DNA of 64,000 nt from Romanomermis culicivorax. Taxonomy: Eukaryota > Nematoda > Enoplea > Mermithida > Mermithidae. Under the pieces are notes generated by a model. It was given only the letters and a program-made list of their open reading frames with translations. It did not search any database and was not told where the DNA came from. Positions 10,868 to 20,846 of this stretch are shown here, piece after piece (position 1 is the stretch's first letter; each line of letters opens with the position of its first letter). The stretch covers positions 1-64,000 of the forward strand of contig CAWUHX010000305.1 in the NCBI GenBank assembly GCA_963922205.1, given 5' to 3'. Made by a program: the position numbers and the translations under genes.

Positions 10868-12582
10868 AACTAGTTTATTATAAAATGCCCCGATGGGGCA
10901 GAAAAAAGAAGAATATACTTGCTTCGACAGTTACCATGGTAGAAAAAGAAGTGGACTAGATTTTTGAGAACTTGGGTCAAAGTTCGAAAAAATTCACTTT
11001 CTTTATATTGGATTTTCATTCTTTCTCAAAAAAATTGCCTATGTCTGTGAAAAAGTATATTCTGCAGCTGAGTGCATCAACACACTTTCCAACCAAGCAT
11101 GTGCATCTCTGAAATTTTTAGGTGGGTACAGGCGTGGACCTTGGTGTTTTAGCATTTTGTGAGACAAAAAATTCAAAAAAAGTTGACCAAAAAATTGTTT
11201 GCATAACAAATTTTCCAGTTTCAAAATCCTTGTGGAAGTTTATACCCCCATGTCCCCTCTCACACATGTTTGCTTCCAATTGTGTTAAACATTTTTACTG
11301 AATTTGGTGTCAACAAAAGGAATCAACTGAGGGAAAGTGGCACATAAAATCCCATTCAGCTTTTTTAGAAAAAAGAGCTACAGCACAAAGTCTTCTAAGA
11401 ACTAAATTGATTGTGCAAAATACGTTTCATTCACTCATTTTATATAACATATCGTATAGAATTCACTCGGTTAGTTCTACTGATTACAAGCTACAAACAA
11501 ATTTATTCTCTTCTATTTAACTATCGAACAAAATAGCATCATTCACAGTTTCTGGATTCAAACTGAAATTTGCAAAAAGAGCGCTTTATGCGGGATTGCA
11601 AATGGGAAGCCATTCCACCCATCTTTGTCGCTCCGATCTTGCTTTCAAAAAACTTGCCATGGGAGTGCGAGTAGAGTCGGGGAGAACCGGGTACGGGATT
11701 TCACGCACACTCCTAATATAGGCATGGCTGAATCAGGTGCATTTTTGTATGCTTTACCCTGTTCTCTCATTTGCAGATCGGTGCCCAATCAGTGTAACCA
11801 AATCCCAGTTGCACTAAAGGGGTCTGAGCTCAAGCTCAAGGTAATCTCGAACAAAAAGGCCACTCGGTTTGATCTCAAGTTCGGTGTAATTTGAATGTCA
11901 TCCGGATCATAACGAGCTCAATGTCGAGATCATCCCCAGCTCGAGCTGTCGGGTTGCACTAAAATTTTTGCATAATTTTCTTATCTCTAAAGCAAATTAA
12001 TATAAAAATTTCTGCAATTCCCAAACCCGAACTTAAACCTCAGTTTTATTTAATCCTGAAGTGATTATGATTTGTGCATTGGACGAAAATAATTTGGACA
12101 TTGTGAATAGCTTGAACTCAGGATCATCAATTTAATCCCGATGTTGAGATTATCCTCATGTTGGGTTAGTGCAACGAACTTCAGGTTCCTTTATAGTTCT
12201 GAAAATGACTATAAATATGCCTCCCTCACTATTTTTGCAGCTAGTGTGAAAGAGTTTTGAATTGGTCGGGAGTTTGAATGCTATCGGTTTACCATTTCTT
12301 TACACTTGAAGTCAGGTGTATATAATTTTCATATAGAAAAATGTTATTGTAGTTGATGCCAGTTGAAGGACAAAATGCACGATGCTGCAGAATATACTTT
12401 TTCACAGACATAGGCAATTTTTTTGAGAAGGAATGAAAATCCAATAAAGAAAGTGAATTTTTTCCAACTTTGGCCCAAGTTCTCAAAAATCTAGTCCACT
12501 CCTTTTTCTACCATGGTAACTGTCGAAGCAAGTATATTCTTCTTTTTTCTGCCCCATCGGGGCATTTTATAATAAACTAGTT
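10868..12582. mobile_element. ACTAGTTTATT-type TIR element, long copy
   Basis: Ends AACTAGTTTATTATAAAATG and CATTTTATAATAAACTAGTT, each followed inward by the palindrome TGCCCCGATGGGGCA, a GTATATTCTTC / GAAGAATATAC segment and GTGGACTAGATTTTTGAGAA. The inverted terminal parts are about 200 bp long. A ~1.1-kb non-coding core holds no transposase. A shorter, mostly inverted relative is at 28517-29680. Confidence 0.75.
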
Positions 12583-14111
12583 ATTATTTATTTCCTAGCT
12601 CAGGCGCAGCTTCTAACATGTCTACCTTTATTTATCATTTAATCTTTAATAGTTTTAATCATCTTAAACGTATTATCTCATGTTTTAATTGGTAATCTTC
12701 AATATTTCATCTCGATATTTAATGAAGATTCACATTTTTCCCTTGACACATTTTTTGAGAAAAATCAATACGTCAAGTCTGTAAACTTTTTGAAACGATT
12801 ATTCCTTTCTTAACGTAAAATCAATCCAAAAGCTTCATGGAAGTAGTTTTCGGAAATTTCTACTCTTCTTTCTCATATCTTTTTGGCCAAGTTCATTAGT
12901 GTGTGAATAAATTAATGGTTTTAAAATTTTTCAAGCATGAAATTCCAGAAATTACGACCTTTGAACAGAAAATTCGGAACTAATTCTTCCAATAAGTGGT
13001 TGGAAAATTGATTTTCCAGCGTCGCAGAATATCAATACCCAAAAAATTTTTCCAGGGTTTCAGGCAGGAAAGATTAATAGCTTTTTTGGGTTCTCACTTG
13101 TCATCATAGAAGACTTGACCGTCGATTTCTGATGTAATTCAAAATCATTATGTTCTTGGATATTTTGCTGGAAAATTTGTTCCACAATGCTTGTAGATTA
13201 GACTTTGATCAAACTCAAAAATTTTAAATGTTTCCTGAATTTTGATGAATTAACGGCTCTAAAATGTTATTGAATAAATGTTGAATGACATCTCTTTTTT
13301 GATCGATTGCCGTGATGCTCAATATATACATTTCTTTAAAAAATAACCTAGCATTGGAATTTATTCACGTATACTGATATTATAAAATTGGCTTATAAAA
13401 ATTTGGAATGGCTTGTAAAATTTTAGGTCAACAAGCCACTTGGCTTGTGACTCGTAGGTTAAAAAAAACCCTGGATGCATACCTTACAGTATGATCACAT
13501 AATGTGATGTGCTAGTAAATTTCATGCACTTCATTGTACTGGAAAGTTGTAGTACCTTCCACAATATTCTATAATATTCTTTTACATTCTGCAAGGTTCT
13601 AAAACATTCCATGATTTTCTGTGATAGTATGTAAGCCATGTTGTTTAGTTTATTCATTCATTTGTTTATCGTACTATTTGTTACTTTGATATTATATGTT
13701 GTGTTAGTTAGCCTTAGGGCTTGCTTACAATGTTACATGCAAGTATGAAATGTGACATCAACAAGAAAATACAACTTAATAGATACATAAAAGAAAATTT
13801 TTTTCTTAAAAAAACGGAGCATATGTTCAACTTGTAAGTTTGGTAATTTTTTTAGTCAGAATTTTTTAGAAAAAGGCTTGTACCGTACTTTTAAGTGGCT
13901 AATCAATCAGAAGTCTTCTTTTGTACTTCTAAGTGATAAAAAATCTGGGTCAGCAAACATATTCTCACTTTTTGGTCATATGGCATTTTTGGTATAATAT
14001 CGACATTTTTAGTTTCTCCACAGAAGAATGCTTTCAACATAAAAATTGAACATTTTTGTCAACTAGTAATCAGACAGACATGCAGCAAACAGAGATATGC
14101 AGCAGATATAC
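12583..14111. other. AT-rich spacer sequence
   Basis: Original spacer of the large inverted repeat, with no gene supported. Positions 13381-13450 hold another CAAGCCA/TGGCTTG patch. Positions 13540-13630 show several degenerate AATATTCT / ACATTC repeats. Confidence 0.4.
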
Positions 14112-14244
14112 TTATAGTCTGTTTTTTATAAAATGCTTCCAGATACAAAAGTGACACAAATGAGTACTGTCCTCGAAAGCATTTACATAAAGTTCTTACT
14201 GTAAAATTTTTTACTTGAAAAATGGCTAAAGGTTAGGCCAGTAC

Positions 14245-16295
14245 TAGGGCTGTTTCGATCAGAGAATTTTAGAAAGGTCGAGTTTGAGTTCGTGCTCGAG
14301 TTTGAAATTTCGAGTTTGAGTTCGAGTTTGAATTTTAAAAATTATTTGAGTCGAGTTCGAGTTCGAGTAATTCACTATTGTATAGAAGCATTCATTTTGT
14401 TACATGACTGCTAGTCAGTGTTATTATTATGCACCTGGTACAAGCGAACTAGGTACCTACATAGGAAAGTTATTTAGCATATGTGGCAAAAAAATTGCAA
14501 AGTTTCAGCCACGTAGCTAGAATACTGACTGAATAAAATCAAAAATACTAAACATCGATTTTTTTGCAAAAAAACTTTGAAAAATTGACAACAATTAACA
14601 TGTTTTACAAAGCCTAATAGATTCAATCATAAGAACCATATAAAAGCTGGAAACTACGACGTGCCGTACACGGTGCTGTGCGGCGCCTCGGGTGCCGTAC
14701 AGCGCATGATAAGCAGCTGCTATACTTACGTGCAGTAAAGCACCTGGTACGACGAAGTATAGTTGGTCCCTTAAGGCCCTGTCATACCTCACCGCGCGAC
14801 ACCGCTCGGCGCCGGTTGTTCTATTCAAGGCCCTGTCATACTTCGCCGCGCAGTACCGCGCGGCACCGCGCGGCGCCACGTGGTGCCGGTTGTCCTATTC
14901 ATACTAAAAAGCGGCGCCGGCCGGCGCCGCGCGGTACCGCCTTTGAAGTATGAATAGGTTTTGGTAATTTTTGCGGTGCCGCGCTGCGCCCCATCAGGTT
15001 CCAACTGAACCAATACACATTTTTTGAGAAGAGCAAAACCCAAAAGTAAAAACGCGGCGCCGTACGGCACCGCGCGGTACCGTGCGGCGAAGTATGACAA
15101 GCCACCTTGCGGTACCGCGCGGCGCCGCCTGTTAAGGCCGTGTCATACTTCACCGGTTGTTCTATACATACTAAAAAGCGGCACCGGCCGGCGCCGGGTG
15201 GTACCGCGCGGTACTGCCTTTGAATTATGAATAGGTTTTTTTAATTTTTGCGGCGCCGCGCGGCGCCCCATCAGGTTTCAACTGAACCAATACACATTTT
15301 TTTGAGAAGAGCAAAACCCAAAAGTAAAAAAGCGGCGCCGTACGGCGCCGCGCGGTACCGTGCGGCGAAGTATGACAAGCCACCTCGCGGTACCGCGCAT
15401 ACTTCACCGGTTGTTCTATACATGCCTTTGAATTATGAATAGGTTTTTTTAATTTTTGCGGCGCCGCGCGGCGCCCCATCAGGTTTCAACTGAACCAATA
15501 CACATTTTTTGAGAAAAGCAAAATCCAAAAGTAAAAAAGAGGCGCCGTACGGCGCCGCCTGTTAGTATGAATAGGACAACCGGCACCGCACGGCGAAGTA
15601 TGATAGGGCCTTTACTTTCTGTTTCACTAATAATTTTAATCGTTTTTCGATCTGGGCAACGACAGAATTCATTTTGTTTTTTTACCAATTTCAAAACAAA
15701 AACCCTTGATTTTGGCGAAATATTTCCTATATTGAAACAAAAAGTTGCTGGTCTTAAATTATGTGAATCTTACAAATCTGGGTGATTTTAAAAGTATTGA
15801 AAAGTAACAGTTTTACAAAATGTTTTCCACGATAGGACATATTTTACTTTGATTTTACAACTTTTACTTTTTGAAAAATGACCTCATTTACTAAGTTTCT
15901 GTTTGTACATTAATGATAAATGCTAGAAGGGTGACACTTGGCCCATGTAACAAAGACAAGCAGTGCATTTTAATGCAGCAATGCACATTACCCATTTGAA
16001 AATCAACACTGGTCACCTTTTTTGGCTCACCCTGTATAACGTAATGTACGTACCTAATAAAAATGAACTGTTTCTCGGAGGTAATTATTATTTAAGTGGG
16101 TAGTAGTACTAGTCATTAATGACTATCTTTATCATAAACACTAAGCAATTTTTTGTAATTCCATTAGAGTTTGAACTCGAAGAGAACTCGAAATCATAGT
16201 TGAAAAAAATCGATTTGGAGTTGGAGTTCAAGTTGCCAAAATTGTCGAGTTTTAATCGATTTCGAGTTCGAGTTCAAGAACTCGAAACAGTCCTA
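14245..16295. mobile_element. Non-autonomous hAT-like element
   Basis: Terminal inverted repeats TAGGGCTGTTTCGA and TCGAAACAGTCCTA are flanked by an 8-bp target duplication, GCCAGTAC (14237-14244) and GCCGGTGT (16296-16303), which differ at three positions. Subterminal GAGTTCGAGTTTGAG repeats occur at both ends. Eight-bp duplications and TAGGG-type ends are hallmarks of hAT transposons. The 2-kb interior has no transposase frame and itself contains the GC-rich element at 14774-15611. Confidence 0.75.
14774..15611. mobile_element. GC-rich TTA-flanked element, expanded copy
   Basis: AGGCCCTGTCATACCTC at the left and GAAGTATGATAGGGCCT at the right are flanked by TTA (14771-14773, 15612-15614). 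Inside, the module of the short copy at 2404-2661 is tandemly repeated about three times (TTTTTGCGG...CCAATACACATTTTTTGAG near 14960, 15240 and 15450). Dense GGCGCC/GGTACC palindromes make both strands open in several frames, but these are not genes. Confidence 0.75.
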
Positions 16296-16400
16296 GCCGG
16301 TGTGCTCATAAATTTCCAGCCCTGAAAATCAGAAAAATCTGAAATACTACTTGCTTTCCACTTTCATTATTTGGAAGCATTTCAAGAAAAACAGACTATA

Positions 16401-17444
16401 AATAATGTTATATTTAAATTAATTGTTTGTATAATGCAAAAAAACTTACTTTATCCGCACATAAACATTGATACTTGAACCCTTTTGCTGAATTTTTTAT
16501 CAATTTAAAAAAACCGTAAATCAATTCGATAAATTTATTAACTATGCAAATTAAATAGGGAAATCTTTGAAGATAAAAAAATTCATTGCAGTGAAGAAGG
16601 AAACTTCTAAAAGCATAGCCACAGTATTGTTACTTGCTTTTCATTATTGTTGGTTCGTGAGAAATGCAACAATACACTTTTGATATGAAAAATTTGTTGG
16701 TGTCTTCCCACGCCAATTGGTTCAATTCTAAAAATCGTCCCCGGTTTTCGACCAAATTTTGTGTACATGTCACCCAGAGTCCTGAACGAACTGCGGCAAC
16801 ATTTTCTTATCCAACTCCCAAAATTGTGGGAGCTACAGGATTTTTTGTGAACCATACTTTTTGAAGAATTTACAACTTTCTTTCAGGCCAGACGTTCACC
16901 TTGAAAATCTAGATGCTAAAGTTTGCAGCCCTTACTCTAATTCCGACTGTCCTATTTAGAAAATTCTGCATTGCATTGTTCTTTCGAAAATGTGTAAAGT
17001 GGCCACCAAATCAAATTTTTGATTTGATAATTAATACACTGACTAGGGTGCCCATAATTTATGACGTGAATTTTTCTATACTTTGCTAAAGCAATAGCTG
17101 CACTGGCACAGTTTATTCCCGAAATTTTGGGGTTTCGCTGATAAATTGTCATTGGGTACCATAGGTTTAGATTTGTGACAGAATTCAAAATATGAAAAGG
17201 TATGAGCTTTTGCAACGAAGTCGTAAAAATACATAGACCTCAAATTTTGGGAGTAGTATGGAAAAATTTTGCCAAAAGCAGTTAAGGACCTTGGATACAT
17301 CAATACACAAAATTTGGTCAAAACCTCAGATGATCGAGCAAGGACCCTGGACCATTTGGCGTTAAATGACTATTGTCTGTTTTATGCTTGTAAATAATAT
17401 GTAGAAATGGAAAGTAAAAGTACTATTTCGTAATCACGATTTGC
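16401..17444. other. AT-rich spacer sequence
   Basis: No coding sequence is supported. Several overlapping short frames around 16607-17321 on both strands lack recognisable motifs. Confidence 0.4.
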
Positions 17445-17727
17445 TGCATAACCTTAGGAACTACAATCGTCGAGAAAGACCAAACATTCGCAAAGTTATT
17501 ACTGGTCGGAGTTTTGAGATTTTTCTTCACACTGGATTAAGGTCGCATTTGCAAAGTTTTAAAAAATTCGGAGGGGATCCCGAGATATGACCCTACTATA
17601 GATATTAATGTCACATTTGTGCTGATTGGTTAAAATGCGCACAATTTAGGGGGTGGAAATTTTGACTACCGAACAAACTATAATAACTTTTGTTACAGTA
17701 TACCTACAGTATGTTAAGTGGTACTAT
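17445..17727. repeat. Repeat R, copy 1 (left part, split by LTR element 1)
   Basis: Matches 31665-31935 with moderate divergence (shared landmarks ACAATCGTCGAGAAA, TCCCGAGATATGACCCT, TTACAGTA-ACCTACAGTATG). It breaks exactly at the left LTR and resumes after the right LTR at 28086. The unbroken copy 2 reads GGTACTGCGTTATAGCC across this point. Confidence 0.8.
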
Positions 17728-18207
17728 TGTTAGGCTGCTGTGGGGTCACAATTAAGCAACAGTTCTAACCACAGGCTAACAACAACAACAAACACCAAAC
17801 TCTCCCAGACGTTTCACCAGATATACACCAGAACTTTCACTAAACCTCAGGCAGGACACCTTGGCACGTACCTCAGGAGCTCCTACCCAAGTCTCCACTC
17901 CTATTCTTAAAGACTCCCTCCACTACGCTCACAAAACAAAACAACTTACAGGTCCAAGTTGTATTGGGTGACGAAGGGCGACGCCAATAATAAATAATAT
18001 ACAAAAATATTATAAATAAGACGATGACGGCGACGCTCCATAAAATAAGTCTTTTTCAATAATAATAAAAAGACAGCAAAAACGCGAAACAGTGGCAGAA
18101 ATAACCTATGCAAATTTATCATTCTTTTCTCGCCACTTTTCGCCGCGTCCAACCGCCTGCGCACCGATGCAGGAAGCTGAACACGTGCACCTGAGCCCAC
18201 CTCAACA
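17728..18207 (-). repeat. 3' LTR of Ty3/gypsy element 1
   Basis: 480 bp, TGTTAGG...CTCAACA in plus orientation. It is the downstream LTR because the element is transcribed on the minus strand. It differs from the other LTR at only five positions (near 17/18 kb: GATGACGG against GATGGGGG, TCTCGCC against TCTGGCC, GATGCAGG against GACGCCGG), about 1%, so insertion is recent. It is preceded by CTAT (17724-17727), the left target duplication. Confidence 0.95.
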
Positions 18208-18225
18208 TCCCTCGGCCCTCAAAAC
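18208..18225 (-). other. Polypurine tract of LTR element 1
   Basis: On the minus strand the sequence just before the 3' LTR reads TTTTGAGGGCCGAGGGA, a purine-rich stretch immediately adjoining TGTTGAG. This is the expected place for plus-strand DNA priming. Confidence 0.6.
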
Positions 18226-18414
18226 CGACCAACGGGAGGTGAAAACCTTTCTGCAGCCTGAGTCTCATACTGAGGCCCCGACTGCATAACAGTTTTCCCC
18301 TCGGAAAACAAATTTTTTGGGGCTACCCCCTCCAAGATGTGATCCAGCCCCTACCAGGTCCTTCAGGTGACGGCGACCTTGACCAATCCATTCGGCAGGG
18401 CACTCCCTTTCGGG

Positions 18415-18595
18415 CTACCGGAAACGATCACGAACGTAGTTCGGCCTGGACTTTGACGTCGATCTGTGCCTAGATCCGGGGCGTCGCCGTTCCTCTTCTC
18501 CCATTTCCTGGTTTTTACAGCTTCGGTGATGAGGTGTCCCAGGTGCGCTTCCTCCCCAGTCGGCCGCTCGCCACATCGCTCCGTCCAATACAAAT
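18415..18595 (-). CDS. Candidate last exon (C) of ORF3, LTR element 1
   Basis: After an acceptor-like TTTTTTACTGAGTAG, this 181-bp stretch continues the phase left by exon B (two bases, AG, plus A gives Arg). It reads 60 codons to a TAG, starting FVLDGAMW and ending with an Arg/Ser-rich tail (RRRPGSRHRS, RDRFR). It lacks the Tyr-x3-Asp Exo III motif expected at the end of a DEDDy domain. The exon is predicted purely from phase and splice signals; a competing frame in the same DNA is open for 76 codons. Confidence 0.3.
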
Positions 18596-19087
18596 CTACT
18601 CAGTAAAAAATATTTTCTATAAAATATTTCAAATATCTACTTACGAAATAATTTTATAAACGCGAATAAAATTTTCACGTCTTCATCTTTTTCAGGCCCT
18701 GAAAGTGAACAAGAAAAATACGAGGGCTATATACACGCCCGAAATAAGATGGAAGGAAATAACGAATTTTGCCGGGCAATGTTTGAGCACTGGAAACGAG
18801 AAAATTTTAAAATTTAAAGCAACAATAAAACGAGATAATATATTTTTTTTTGTATTTTGTATTTTATTTGTGTTTTTGTATTTTGTATTTTTGAAATAAA
18901 ATTTGTACGAAATAACGAATTTTGGTCCAAAAGTGATGCGGCTATATGAAATTATTGTTGCCCGCCGCCACCATAACCGCCTGTCCCTGACCCCAGCCTC
19001 GGCCATATCACCCTTCAGTTCCCCTCTGGTACGAGCCCTGAGTGGAACTTACAGAAGATACTCCAGAAGCTGAGGTACTCGACCTAC
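18596..19087. other. Intron or 3' region of ORF3, element 1
   Basis: Contains a low-complexity stretch of TGTATTTTGTATTTT-type repeats (18840-18900) and no Exo III-like coding sequence in any frame that I could find. It may mark a deletion in this copy. Confidence 0.4.
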
Positions 19088-19556
19088 CTTGACTTTGCCG
19101 TCAGATCAACACCTTGATTTTTTCTACCTGCATCATTAACATTCCAGACGGCGACCAGATCTGTAACCAAGTTGTATCCAACGAGAAGCATGTCCGAATC
19201 TAAGAGCTCATGAATGAGCATCCATTCCTTCGGCATGATTGTCGTAGTATCTACAACAAAGGTGTCTCCAGTCACCGTCGAGAAGCTAATGACTCTCGCG
19301 AACTCCTTCCCTTTTGGATTATCAACCCCAGAAGTCGCGAAAACCTTACTCACATACTCTTGAGTAACTTTTTCGGTATCAAAACCGATAACTGGCTGTC
19401 CTCGAAACCTGCTCACCTTCAGGATTTCGATCATCTCAGCCACCTTACTTATTTCGACCAATTTCGGTTCCGTCAATTCCAACGGAAATCTCCCGAAATT
19501 CGTGGCGAACCACCGTTCCAATTCGCCGACTCTAACAATGCGCTTGACATTGTAGT
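19088..19556 (-). CDS. ORF3 exon B: DEDD-type 3'-5' exonuclease domain (Exo I and Exo II)
   Basis: The exon opens after a TTTTTTAG acceptor with DYNVKRIVRVGELERW and ends at CAAG|GTAGGT. It carries the two N-terminal motifs of RNase D/DnaQ-like exonucleases: Exo I in VIGFDTE (catalytic D and E coded near 19375-19380) and Exo II in LLVGYNLVTDL (Asn-x3-Asp, near 19160-19173). Such enzymes remove nucleotides from 3' ends of RNA or single-stranded DNA with two metal ions. Without the intron the frame stops at TAG 19084-19086. DEDDy-type third ORFs in LTR and Penelope-like retroelements were reported from bdelloid rotifers (Rodriguez, Kenefick and Arkhipova, 2017). This looks like the same phenomenon in another lineage. 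The acidic residues are intact here, but Exo III is not visible downstream. Confidence 0.7.
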
Positions 19557-20264
19557 CTAAAAAATTCAGGCGAAATGTTTACAACTTTTTAATGGAAATT
19601 TCTCGAAGCGGACGAACATCGGTTAGACTCTACCTTCACCACAGATAGTAAGCACAAATAGGAAAGAAGAAAAGAAAATTGCAAGCAGGGGAAAATAAGG
19701 TACCAAACATATATTGGGTTAGTGTTGGCAGATAGTTAAACACAAGTGCGGCCCCGACTTCTACCTTATACGGGAGTACACGCACAGACCACCTGCGTCT
19801 TCCATCAATCGACTGCTAGCCGTCTCAATCCAACGCCCAAAACGGCCTATCCAATCAATAAATTAAGAATTTCCAAGAAGAAATTTGAAAATATATTTAC
19901 TATTTTACCCAAAATGTGGAAATTCGTAGAAAATTAAGTAAAGATGGAATTTAGAAATTTAAATAAATTTTGAAATTATCTACCCCTAGTCGACTAGTTG
20001 CTACACTCCACTTCTTCCCCATCACATAGACGAATTTATTCAACTCGCTATGTGTGTAGAGGAATAATGTAGTTTCGCAAAAAGTCCAAATTTCTTGCGC
20101 TACAGGCAGCTTTGCCACACTTTTTCAAGTTGACAGAACAAATATGTTCCCACTAAACTTTTACAATTGTCTAGGCCTTCGTCTAGACACCCGTGGGCTA
20201 TGACATCCTGCTTTGCCCAATTAATTTTTAAAATTAACTAAGTTTAAAACTTAGGTCGCTTACC

Positions 20265-20507
20265 ATCGACTAAAAAATACCGATTGTTTTGCCCCACCTG
20301 CGGCTGTCCATAGGTCACGTGGGGGTCCGTGACCAGATACTGCTCCGTCCGGCGTCCATTGGGGGGCCTGGACATTCCTTCCGCTTCTTTCTCGAATTCT
20401 ACTAATTCGGCGCTATCAATTTTTGCAAAAAATTTTTTAAAATTGTTTAATATGAGCTGAAAAATCGACAAATTTTCCGCTTTCGCTACTTTTTGTCTAT
20501 TTTCACT
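20265..20507 (-). CDS. ORF3 exon A (LTR element 1)
   Basis: Open on the minus strand from an acceptor-like GAGTTTTAG (AG at 20509-20508) to a donor GATG|GTAAGC (intron from 20264). It leaves one base, which joins exon B (19556) in frame to give NRYFLVD|DYNVKR across a 708-bp intron. Contents: a short hydrophobic/basic stretch (SIFQLILNNFKKFF), an acidic segment and PPNGRRTEQYLVTDPHVTYG. No domain is recognised. The exact 5' end is uncertain and no ATG-led start is seen in the exon. Confidence 0.5.
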
Positions 20508-20846
20508 CTAAAACTCAGCGGTTTTCCCAATTCTTCCAATATTCACAGAATTGGGGGGCAACAACTAACTATTTCCTCCGAAATTAATCGGACTCGGGGA
20601 AATATAAAATTTAGGCCGCGAAAAAAGTTTTAAAAATTTAGGTTTTTGCGAAGAGTGGTTTTTTACCAAAAATTTTGAGAAATTTTAAGATTTACGCGAG
20701 GAAAAATTAAAAATACACGATAAATACGCGATAAATACATAAATAATTACAATTAAATACAATTTGTACTTAAATACAATATTGGGGACGAAAAAACATG
20801 GGGGGGTATTCATACGCACACACACACAAAAACACAGCGCTACGCG
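20508..20846. other. Region between ORF3 and pol
   Basis: 339 bp with no coding signal, A/T-rich with a short (CA)n run at 20818-20830. Confidence 0.5.

Larger units (their letters stand above)
8707..12582. repeat. Left arm of a 22-kb inverted repeat
   Basis: Begins ATAGGTGGCGCGACAGCG and is mirrored by the right arm ending CGCTGTCGCGCCACCTAT at 31140. Order inward: a unique segment with a C-run and CATGTCCCCCC (8707-9229), the ~97-bp tandem array (9230-10610), a linker with AGTGGGCCTC-type sequence (to 10867), then the inner TIR element (10868-12582). The same order appears inverted at the other end. The layout resembles fold-back transposons, whose long arms contain tandem subrepeats. No transposase is seen in the arms. 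Confidence 0.65.
14112..16400. mobile_element. TAGTCTG-family MITE, copy 4, split by a hAT-like insertion
   Basis: The left part (14112-14244) begins TATAGTCTGTTTTTTATAAA and breaks off after GGTTAGGCCAGTAC. The right part (16296-16400) resumes with GTGCTCATAAATTT and ends AAAAACAGACTATA. The intervening 2051 bp are a separate element. Undisrupted copies read straight through at this point (GGTCAGTATGCTCA). Confidence 0.8.

Noticed and set aside
14595-15785. Many overlapping 60-90 codon frames rich in Arg, Ala and Pro
   Set aside because: They arise from GGCGCC/GGTACC palindromes, which are open on both strands in several frames.
18363-18593. 76-codon minus-strand frame as a separate gene
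   Set aside because: Overlaps the alternative exon-C frame, lacks motifs and lies in the 3' part of LTR element 1.
20818-20830. (CA)n microsatellite as a notable feature
   Set aside because: Too short to be informative.
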